In this document: piece after piece, positions 32,267-38,898 of the stretch | How the letters are laid out: the number at the start of each line of letters is the position of its first letter | How positions within the stretch are numbered: the stretch's first letter is position 1 | DNA from: JAXGXJ01 sp050943595 | GTDB lineage: Bacteria > Actinomycetota > Thermoleophilia > RBG-16-64-13 | Assembly: GCA_050943595.1 (NCBI GenBank) | Contig: JBMNPM010000014.1 | Coordinates: 1 to 38,898, forward strand | Reading direction: 5' to 3' | Length of the DNA: 38,898 bases | The notes under the pieces: generated by a model | Databases searched by the model: none | Told to the model about the DNA's origin: nothing | Seen by the model: only the letters and a program-made list of their open reading frames with translations | Position numbers and translations under genes: made by a program

Positions 32267-33640
32267 TCATGTAGCCGACCGTGCCTTGTCCGCTCGTGCC
32301 TTGTGGATCTCGCTGGTCACACGCTTGGCGGCCGAGCTCCTCTTGAGGATCGTCGCGCAGGCTACGACTACCAATCCGACCACAGCGTTGACGGCACAGA
32401 CCCAGAAGACGGTGAAGCCGGCATCGAGCATGAAGCCGCCGATCACCGGCGCAAGGATGGCTCCGGCCTTGCCGACCGCGTAGGCGGCGCCCACTCCGGT
32501 GGTACGCAGGGCTGGAGAGTAAGAGTTGGTGGCGAGGGCCATGGTGCCCGTCTGGCTGCCGTTGATGCACATGCCGCAGACTATGCACATGAGCAGCATG
32601 AGTGCGAACGTGGTGCCGGCGACCAGCCCGAATCCTATGAGGCTGATGGCCGCCAGGACGAACCCGATTTGCAGGACGAGGAAGGGGTTCTTCTTGTCCA
32701 TCAATAGGCCGATGGCTACGGAGGCGAGGGCGGCGCCGAACATGAGGCCCGCATACCCGAAGCTGTACTGCATCACGGAGGCACCTGCTTCTTTGAGCAG
32801 TGTGGGCGCCCATGCATTGAGAATCCACACCAGGTACATGGCGATGCCACAGATGGCCCAGACCAGGATCGTGACGAACGCGCGTCCCTCGGTGAACAGG
32901 TTGGCGACGGGGGCGCCCTTCGCCTTGGTGTATTGGGAGCGGAACTGGATGTTCTCAACGGCGTACTCCGGCGATATCCTGGCGACTATCTTGCGGATCC
33001 GTCGCTCGTCCTTGCCACGCTGGATCAAGAACTCCAGCGACTCCGGTAGGAGCGCGGCGACTATGAAGGTCACCAAGATGGTGATGCTGCCTCCGACGAA
33101 GAAGAGCGATTGCCAGCCGAACGCAGGAATCAGAAAGGCGCCGCATAGGCCACCTATGGTCGCTCCACCGGGGACGCCTGCATACATGGTGGAGACGATG
33201 GTTGAGCGGATGCGTCTGGGCGCATATTCGGAGCCCAGTGCCAGAGCGTTGGGGATGGCGCCACCCAGTCCGACCCCGCTGATGAATCGATAGATGGCCA
33301 ACTGTTCTACATCATTGATGGTTCCGATCAGCAGGGTGAATACGCCAAAGACAAAGGCGCACACCACCAGCATCCACTTGCGTCCCAAACGATCCCCGAG
33401 AGCGCCCAGGAGCAGGGCTCCTACCACCGGGCCGATTTGGCTTACGCCTACCGCTATACCGAGCGCGGCGGTGCTGATGTCCAAGGACTCTCTGATCTTA
33501 GGGATTGCCAGCCCTATGATGGTGAGATCGAATCCATCGAGCAACGTGATTAACACGCAAAACCCTATGGTTAAATGCTGGAGCAGGCTGAAGCGGCCGG
33601 TATCAAAGATGGTGCTGACGTTGACTGTCTTGGTCGACAT
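32267..33640 (-). CDS. MFS transporter, aromatic acid:H+ symporter type
   Basis: This 457-residue protein with twelve hydrophobic segments carries the AAHS signature DGFDLTIIGLAIP (Asp35 and Asp38) and loop motif A GALGDRLGRK (79-88). The second half has SYSPALRTTGVGAAYAVGKAGAILAP, the typical TM11-end pattern. Members import benzoate- or hydroxybenzoate-like acids with protons. ATG at 33640 follows a GGGGGGAG; the frame is open further upstream without a ribosome site. It is convergent with the importer operon, so both may serve uptake of organic acids. Confidence 0.88.
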   Translation of the reverse strand: MSTKTVNVSTIFDTGRFSLLQHLTIGFCVLITLLDGFDLTIIGLAIPKIRESLDISTAALGIAVGVSQIGPVVGALLLGALGDRLGRKWMLVVCAFVFGVFTLLIGTINDVEQLAIYRFISGVGLGGAIPNALALGSEYAPRRIRSTIVSTMYAGVPGGATIGGLCGAFLIPAFGWQSLFFVGGSITILVTFIVAALLPESLEFLIQRGKDERRIRKIVARISPEYAVENIQFRSQYTKAKGAPVANLFTEGRAFVTILVWAICGIAMYLVWILNAWAPTLLKEAGASVMQYSFGYAGLMFGAALASVAIGLLMDKKNPFLVLQIGFVLAAISLIGFGLVAGTTFALMLLMCIVCGMCINGSQTGTMALATNSYSPALRTTGVGAAYAVGKAGAILAPVIGGFMLDAGFTVFWVCAVNAVVGLVVVACATILKRSSAAKRVTSEIHKARADKARSAT

Positions 33641-34096
33641 GTGCTGACTCCCCCCCTGTGAGCGCGCACCACCCGGCGCCCGTCTGCCGGGCAATGACCT
33701 CCTATTGACCCCGGGCCTATACGACGGCTTGTTCGGCGACTCCCGGCCCCAACCGTGACAATGGTCCAGTACAGGTCGCTTCGTAGTCGCAGTCACCGGC
33801 CGCAGATGTGGGAGGTGACTGCAACGAATGAGACCAGTCTAGCTCTTTTGCGAGGCCAGGTGTGAAGGGTCGATCACGAGAAAGATGCGAGAGCTTCGTC
33901 GAGACATTGACGGTTGGCACGCTCTGTGCGTTTGTTCGCGGGAGGCACGAAGTTTGTCTTATGCGCGGAAGGCCACTGTGATTCGCGGAAGGCCGCTGCG
34001 GCCGGGTGTGGAGTGCAAATCCTTGCAGAGTGCCCGTGGCCGGTGCTCATGAAAATTACTTCATCTTACGGTCATCCGGCCGTCATCTTTCTCTCC
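33641..34096. other. divergent intergenic region
   Basis: About 460 bases between the MFS gene and the peptide operon. It contains two copies of GCGGAAGGCC (near 33965 and 33985). No ORF with a ribosome site is seen. It must hold the promoters for both directions. Confidence 0.35.
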
Positions 34097-34102
34097 TAAT
34101 AT
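34097..34102 (+). promoter_or_regulatory. minus-10 box for a leaderless transcript
   Basis: TAATAT matches the TANNNT minus-10 consensus and lies 7 nt before the ATG at 34109. Transcription would start at or next to the A of that ATG. No Shine-Dalgarno precedes this ATG, as expected for a leaderless mRNA. No clear minus-35 box is seen. Confidence 0.5.
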
Positions 34103-34108
34103 GGACGC

Positions 34109-34261
34109 ATGAACACAACGAATCCAAAAACAGCAGAGTTGCAAAACAACCGTCTCCCGGCGGCGGCGGTTCTACTTGGTGATGGTGTCCCGGCCCCCTT
34201 GGCCACAATCTTTGGCGATAAAGGAGCGAAAGGAGCAGTTGCTGTGGAGTCATTCTCATGA
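34109..34261 (+). CDS. 50-residue peptide, candidate precursor peptide
   Basis: ATG at 34109 opens a 50-codon frame ending TGA at 34261, which overlaps the ATG of the next gene as ATGA. The peptide has a polar N-terminal third (TNPKTAELQNN), a hydrophobic middle (LPAAAVLLGDGVPAPLATIFG) and a small-residue C-terminal third (DKGAKGAVAVESFS). It has no Cys and no Trp or Tyr, and it has no classical signal peptide. Its place at the head of an operon with a P-loop enzyme and an ABC exporter resembles precursor genes of modified exported peptides. That role is inference; a regulatory leader ORF is the alternative. The leaderless promoter and exact overlap argue that it is translated. Confidence 0.55.
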   Translation: MNTTNPKTAELQNNRLPAAAVLLGDGVPAPLATIFGDKGAKGAVAVESFS

Positions 34262-35529
34262 GCAACAACGGCAATGGAAACCTTGCGCAGTCGGCGATTG
34301 CTACATTGACATCCCATACCCGCTTCGAAGTATCGTCAACCGAGATGGTCGTCGATGAGGATCCGGGCAATGGCCGTAACGGCGGGCGCGGTGGCCTCGA
34401 TCTCAGCAGTCCGCCGGTGGCTGCCCATACCGTCACCGCCCCATCGATACACAGGATGGCGGCCCGACATCTGGTTGAAGCCCTCGAACCAGACCGCCTT
34501 GCCAGAGCCAAAGAAGGTTTTTCCACCCGCCGGGTTCCGAAATCAGCCATGAAAACACTGGTCACCGGCCGGCTGCGTTTCCGGGCCGGGGATCTAGTTC
34601 TGGCTCGGGTGGAGCGTATTCTTCAGCATAGTCGGATTGAGTTACCGAGCGGGAGAAGGTCGAATCTACAGCTCGGTTGGGAACTTATTCTCGCGTGTGG
34701 CAATCGCTATGCGTCCGACCAATTCGAAGGTCTGGTCCCAGAGAAAATCGGTCGGGCCCACCTCATTGCTGCAGGCGGTGTTGTAGCAGTTGAGGTCGCA
34801 CGGGCACGCGGAATCAAGCACGCCACGGAAATCGAGATACTCGGTGCGATTGGGGACAAGCGTGGACTCCCGCTCAACCTCATGCAATTCGCCCTACCTC
34901 AACCGATTGTTCATAAACCGCGGCCACCAATCGTGGCGGTTTTCGGATCATCCATGAACTCTGGTAAGACAACCACTGCGCGACTCCTTGTGAGTGGCTT
35001 GATATCGGGTGGATTTAAGGTGGGGTATGCCAAACTAACGGGAACCGGAGCCGGCGGGGACTACTGGTCTTTGGTGGATGCGGGAGCCGTGGTGGTCGAC
35101 TTCACGGATGCTGGGCTTGCCTCGACCTACAAGACACCCGTTTCCGCACTCGAAAACATCTCACTTAAGTTGATAGGCCATCTGGCCAATCAAGGGTGCG
35201 ACTGCATCGTCGTGGAAATAGCCGATGGATTGCTCCAGCAAGAAACAGCCGCTCTCATGCAATCCCACATCATCCATACTCTCGTGGACAACGTGATCTT
35301 CGCTGCGGGAGATCCGCTGGCCGCCCAAGGAGGAGTCATGATGCTCCGGCAGGCCGGATTCAATGTAGTAGGTGTAGCAGGACTCCTCACAGCCTCCCCC
35401 CTGCCGACTCGCGAAGCCAAGGAACTCATGGACGTGCCCGTTTGGCTAAGAGAGGATCTTCTCGACACCGCGACGGCCGTTTCGATAGCTACTAGAGTAG
35501 ACAGAGTTGCCGAGCAGGTCCTCCCATGA
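34258..35529 (+). CDS. two-domain P-loop NTPase, DUF1611-like, uncharacterised
   Basis: This 423-residue protein has residues 1-65 polar and probably disordered. Residues about 100-215 form a beta-rich domain (GRLRFRAGDLVLARVERI, then ACGNRYASDQFEGLVP and HLIAAGGVVAVEVARA). Residues about 222-423 form a P-loop domain: Walker A GSSMNSGKTTTARLL (230-244), KLTGTGAGGDYWSLVDAGAVVVDFTDAG, and VVEIADGLLQQETAALM (318-334). The order of blocks recalls DUF1611 and MobB/CobQ-like NTPases, in which the C-terminal domain binds ATP or GTP. No member known to me has a proven role in this genomic setting. It overlaps both neighbours by 4 nt (ATGA), so equal synthesis with the exporter is expected. Confidence 0.65.
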   Translation: MSNNGNGNLAQSAIATLTSHTRFEVSSTEMVVDEDPGNGRNGGRGGLDLSSPPVAAHTVTAPSIHRMAARHLVEALEPDRLARAKEGFSTRRVPKSAMKTLVTGRLRFRAGDLVLARVERILQHSRIELPSGRRSNLQLGWELILACGNRYASDQFEGLVPEKIGRAHLIAAGGVVAVEVARARGIKHATEIEILGAIGDKRGLPLNLMQFALPQPIVHKPRPPIVAVFGSSMNSGKTTTARLLVSGLISGGFKVGYAKLTGTGAGGDYWSLVDAGAVVVDFTDAGLASTYKTPVSALENISLKLIGHLANQGCDCIVVEIADGLLQQETAALMQSHIIHTLVDNVIFAAGDPLAAQGGVMMLRQAGFNVVGVAGLLTASPLPTREAKELMDVPVWLREDLLDTATAVSIATRVDRVAEQVLP

Positions 35530-37238
35530 GCCCTAACCCCCAGACAAAACTCATAGGGGTCGGCCCCGGACCGATCGCGCAGGTGGTAGCCATAGGCCTC
35601 GCTAGATCCGTCGTGTTGGTTCCCACTGTGCTATTGCTGCGCAATGCTGTGGATGCTCTGATCGTGAATGTCTCCTCAACCAGCACGTTTTTGTGGATTA
35701 TCGGTGCTCTGGCCGCACTCGGACTAGCCGGCGCGGGTCTGCGTTCACTACAATTCTCCGTCTCTGAGTCCATCGGTTATGACTACGTTCGTAGACTACG
35801 AATGGTTATGTACACTCATTTGCAAGGAATGGAGGCTCGGCAACTTCTAAACACCAGTCGTGGGGCGATATTATTGAGGTTCCTCGGAGACCTCAACTCC
35901 ATTCGTACCTGGGTCAGCAGAGGTATCGCGCGGGCGATAGTGGCCTCCATATTCATCATCGCCGCTCTGGCAACGCTCATCTACATCAACCCTCTGATTG
36001 CTGCGGCAGTGACCGGAGTCCTCCTGATAGGAGCCGGTTTGTCAGTACCTGCAGCGCGTAAGGTCCGAAAGGCTTCCCGGCTCGTGCGTCGACAGCGCGC
36101 GAACCTATCGATGAACCTGACCGAGCAGATACACAGCATGGGCTCAGTCCAAACATTGGGTAGAGCATCGGGTGAATACGACCGCCTAGACCGACAGAAT
36201 CAACGGCTTACCAACCGGCTGGTTAATTACGCCTGGAGGCGGGGGGCACTACGGATCATACCCGGCGCCGCAGGTTCCCTCGCAGTAGTTTCCGTGTTGG
36301 CCGTTGGAGCAATCGAAGTGAATGCCGGCCGCGTCTCGGTCGGCTCTGTCGCCGCCGCCATGATTCTGGCTCGACTGATGATAACGCCTGTGCGTGAGTT
36401 GGGCCTGGCTTTCGACTATGTTCAGGCCGCACGGGTTTCACAGGAGAAAATCCGCCAGTTCCTCTGCCGTCCCTGTCGCCAAAAGGACGGGTCGGAGTTG
36501 CCCGGGCTGCAGGTGCAGAAAGGGTGTATAGAGTTCCGGGACGTGAGTATCCACGGCTGCCTCAAGAACGTCACGGCAACTGCAGGCCCCAACCAGATCA
36601 TCGCCCTTGTGGGACCAAACGGCTCTGGAAAATCAAGCATGCTGGCCGCCGTTTCTCGACTGATTGATCCGGATGGCGGCCAGGTGCTGGTGGATGATCA
36701 GCCCATCGCCGAGTGCTCCACGCGTTCGTGCTCCCGAGAAATATCCCTCATGAGCCCCGCGCTTCCATTGTTGCGAGGAAGCATCCGCCGCAATTTGCTG
36801 TACCGGTGGCGCACAGCACCCGACTCCGAACTACAGCGAGTAATCGGGCTCTGCGGTCTCGAAGATCTCATAGCCAATTCTCCTCACGGACTCCTCTCGA
36901 CCATCAAAGAGGGTGGCACCAATCTCTCAAGCGGCCAGCGCATGCGCATTATGTTCGCACGAGCCATTGTTGGTAGCCCCAAGATCCTTCTCCTCGACGA
37001 CCCCTTTAACGGCATAGACCAAGAAGGAGTGGAAGTGCTCAGGCAGGTTCTTCTCCACTACAGGGGAACCGTCATCATCGCAACGCACAATGCCGAGGAC
37101 GCAGCCATGGCGGATGTCGTTTGGCGCATGGAAGACGGACACATCGTCGAGCAAATACCGGGATGCCGTTACGAAGCATCCCTTCAGAAAGACATGGTGC
37201 CTCCAGGTTGGAGCCGAGCGGGCGCTTTGGGGCAATGA
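35526..37238 (+). CDS. ABC exporter (fused membrane and ATPase domains), altered motifs
   Basis: This 570-residue protein has an N-terminal transmembrane domain of about six helices (residues 15-310). The nucleotide-binding domain has Walker A GPNGSGKS (363-370), signature LSSGQ (467-471), Walker B ILLLDD (487-492) and switch His521. Two positions deviate: the residue after Walker B Asp is Asp492 instead of the catalytic Glu, and the Q-loop segment reads SLMSPALPLLRGSI with no Gln at the usual place. As a half-transporter it should dimerise with itself. It would export a peptide, lipid or polymer, and the operon peptide is an obvious candidate cargo. It overlaps the P-loop gene by 4 nt and the CapA gene by 4 nt. 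Confidence 0.85.
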   Translation: MSPNPQTKLIGVGPGPIAQVVAIGLARSVVLVPTVLLLRNAVDALIVNVSSTSTFLWIIGALAALGLAGAGLRSLQFSVSESIGYDYVRRLRMVMYTHLQGMEARQLLNTSRGAILLRFLGDLNSIRTWVSRGIARAIVASIFIIAALATLIYINPLIAAAVTGVLLIGAGLSVPAARKVRKASRLVRRQRANLSMNLTEQIHSMGSVQTLGRASGEYDRLDRQNQRLTNRLVNYAWRRGALRIIPGAAGSLAVVSVLAVGAIEVNAGRVSVGSVAAAMILARLMITPVRELGLAFDYVQAARVSQEKIRQFLCRPCRQKDGSELPGLQVQKGCIEFRDVSIHGCLKNVTATAGPNQIIALVGPNGSGKSSMLAAVSRLIDPDGGQVLVDDQPIAECSTRSCSREISLMSPALPLLRGSIRRNLLYRWRTAPDSELQRVIGLCGLEDLIANSPHGLLSTIKEGGTNLSSGQRMRIMFARAIVGSPKILLLDDPFNGIDQEGVEVLRQVLLHYRGTVIIATHNAEDAAMADVVWRMEDGHIVEQIPGCRYEASLQKDMVPPGWSRAGALGQ

Positions 37239-38341
37239 GCATGTATCGGTACATCCTCGTCGCCCTTGTCGGCCTCGCTCTCTTAGTGGGGAGTCTGCTG
37301 CTGGCAGCAAGGCCCCAGGCGGCCGAATCCACGTACGAGATAACCTGGCTGGGAGACACCTTCCTCGGGGATAGGGGACGGCAACTCCTCGATGAGAAGG
37401 GCTACTCAGCAGCTTTTGATCGTCTGCCCGACATTGGTGCTTCGGATCTCACGATCATTAATGCCGAGGCACCGCTGACAGACCTCAACATACTACCTGC
37501 CTCCAGAGACATCTATTACACAAAAGGCTCTACGACACCGCGATATGACATCTATACGAGTCGGGGAAAAGTGACCCGTTATGTCCACCGCAGCTCACCT
37601 GAATCCGCTACAGCGTTCGCACAAGCTGGAGTGGACGGGGTCACGCTCGCCAACAACCATGCGTTCGATCAAGGGGCGCAGGGTATGCAGGACTCTATTG
37701 CGGTGATCCGCAAGACCGGCATGACTCCTATTGGTGCCGGTAACGACTTACGCGAAGCAATGCAACCGTATGTTGTCGATACACCCTATGGAAGAGTAGC
37801 TATATTCGCCTTCGGCAAAGAGGGCGGGACCGTGCCCGCCGCTACCGTCTCCACACCCGGCCTGCTAACTCTCAGCAGTACCAACCTGGATGCAACCGGT
37901 GCACTGGCCAAAAAGGCCGACGCGAAGTGGAAGGTGGCAATGGTGCATTGGGGGCGTAATTACACAAACGTCGATTCCCAACAACAGAAGTGGGCAGAGC
38001 GATTTGCCGACAGGGGCTTTGATCTGGTTGTTGGCACAGGCCCCCATGTGGCTCAGCGCATCGAGATCATCAAGCGGACTGTGGTTGCCTATTCGCTCGG
38101 CAATTTTGTCTTTCAACAGCGCGGGCGATTCACTTCGTCCCAGGAAGGCTACGGCCTCATTCTGACCACCGGGCTTGGACCGAACGGATTCCGCGATGTG
38201 CGGGTCACCTGCATCGATGTGGACAACAAGCGGGTCAACTACCAACCTTGCGCTGCCTCTCCGGCCGATGCGGCCCGCATCCTACCTAGGATCTCGAGTG
38301 CCCTGACGATTAACGGCGCGGAGGGCATGTTTACGTGGTAG
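37235..38341 (+). CDS. secreted CapA/PgsA-type metallophosphatase-fold protein
   Basis: This 368-residue protein has a signal/anchor segment (residues 5-26) with a possible cleavage after PQAA (residue 30). A CapA-family calcineurin-like fold follows: WLGDTFLGD (Asp41), INAEAPL (Asn76, Glu78), LANNHAFDQG (Asn141, His142), VHWGRNYT (His238), VGTGPHV (His271) and YSLGNFVFQ (287-293). In poly-gamma-glutamate operons CapA helps move or attach the polymer at the cell surface; other family members have unknown substrates. ATG at 37235 overlaps the stop of the exporter gene (ATGA). No CapB/CapC ligase genes are visible, so the usual polyglutamate system is incomplete here. Confidence 0.88.
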   Translation: MSMYRYILVALVGLALLVGSLLLAARPQAAESTYEITWLGDTFLGDRGRQLLDEKGYSAAFDRLPDIGASDLTIINAEAPLTDLNILPASRDIYYTKGSTTPRYDIYTSRGKVTRYVHRSSPESATAFAQAGVDGVTLANNHAFDQGAQGMQDSIAVIRKTGMTPIGAGNDLREAMQPYVVDTPYGRVAIFAFGKEGGTVPAATVSTPGLLTLSSTNLDATGALAKKADAKWKVAMVHWGRNYTNVDSQQQKWAERFADRGFDLVVGTGPHVAQRIEIIKRTVVAYSLGNFVFQQRGRFTSSQEGYGLILTTGLGPNGFRDVRVTCIDVDNKRVNYQPCAASPADAARILPRISSALTINGAEGMFTW

Positions 38342-38563
38342 TAGGCGCCCTCTCTTGTGTGTTCTGAACCGATGAGGCACGTGTGGTGATGGCGCGGTAA
38401 GAGCCTCGAGTCGACGCGTGTTTCTCTGCGACCGTGATTTCCTTCCCTTCGCTCTTTTTCCTTTCACTCACGCTCCATCAAGTTAAGGACTTTTTCTGCC
38501 GATACCTACTGATGTCGGAGATTGTCTACGGGAGCCCCGTTGAGTGGGGGAGGGAAAACGATA

Positions 38564-38898
38564 GTGAATCATCGTCGTTCAAGCATAACGGTCATACTAA
38601 TTGTAGTTGCTCTTCTCGTGCTTGGCACGCTTGGTGTGGGTATAGCCAACGCTGTCGCGAAGTCTCCCTCCAAGCCCCACCCGAAGAAAAATCCGGCCGC
38701 CGCACAGTTGGTCACTACTACAACCACATCCATCCCGGCCACGACGACCATCCCGGCATCGAATCCAATCTCCCCCCACACACAGCTCACAAAGCAGCAA
38801 AACGACTTCACTATCGTTCGTTTTGATGCAGCACTCCATCTGCCCATGTTCGTGTCCCAGTCGTTGGACACCCCGGATGAAACCGTGACCAGAGCCGT
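38564..38898 (+). CDS. partial secreted protein, 3' end outside the window
   Basis: GTG at 38564, after GGGGGAGGG, opens a frame to the window end (111 codons). It begins with an Arg-rich N-terminus (NHRRSS), a hydrophobic signal segment (VILIVVALLVLGTLGVGIANAV), a Lys/Pro spacer and a Thr-rich linker with TTTTTSIPATTTIPAS. The start of a folded domain follows (NDFTIVRFDAALHLPMFVSQ). The layout is that of an exported, wall-spanning protein. The domain is not recognised from this short piece. It lies about 220 nt after the CapA gene and could be the next member of the same locus. Confidence 0.55.
   Translation, partial: MNHRRSSITVILIVVALLVLGTLGVGIANAVAKSPSKPHPKKNPAAAQLVTTTTTSIPATTTIPASNPISPHTQLTKQQNDFTIVRFDAALHLPMFVSQSLDTPDETVTRA

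Overview
The window looks like a chromosome segment of a high-GC, actinobacterium-like organism. The reasons are frequent GTG starts, many lipoproteins and secreted proteins with Thr/Ser-rich linkers, several zinc-ribbon membrane proteins, and a cobalamin-salvage gene. The lineage is inferred from sequence style only; no species is recognised.

Layout. 0.1-2.0 kb is ordinary chromosome: a NifU C-terminal-like Fe-S scaffold gene, a small membrane protein and a coiled-coil NlpC/P60 cell-wall hydrolase. An initiator tRNA (2441-2517) with its own promoter and terminator marks an integration site. Directly behind it lies a truncated, frameshifted tyrosine recombinase, so 2.5-13.5 kb reads as an old genomic island. 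It holds an ECF sigma factor overlapping a membrane protein with S-layer-homology-like repeats (a likely sigma/anti-sigma pair). These are followed by genes for secreted proteins and lipoproteins: a G1-peptidase-like protein, a beta-propeller-like lipoprotein, an amidase-golvesin protein and others, several broken by single-base indels. An IS3-family element ends this run and is itself split by an IS21-family element carrying istA, istB and an extra third ORF.

13.6-19 kb is an AT-richer surface-modification region: an SGNH hydrolase and an MBOAT acyltransferase (an AlgI/AlgX-like pair), then zinc-ribbon membrane proteins. 19.2-26.8 kb returns to intact genes: a GIY-YIG-type protein, universal stress proteins, an ABM-domain protein, a DUF2905 protein, cobT, a lipoprotein and two uncharacterised proteins. 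27.5-32.2 kb is a complete LivK-H-M-G-F type ABC importer operon, with a very strong hairpin between the binding-protein and permease genes. It converges on an aromatic-acid:H+ symporter gene.

34.1-38.3 kb is the most intriguing locus: four tightly overlapping genes encoding (1) a 50-residue Cys-free peptide, apparently translated from a leaderless mRNA, (2) a two-domain P-loop NTPase of uncharacterised type, (3) a fused ABC exporter with altered ATPase motifs, and (4) a secreted CapA-type metallophosphatase. I propose it as a candidate peptide or polymer synthesis/export system; the function is inference. A partial secreted-protein gene runs off the right end.
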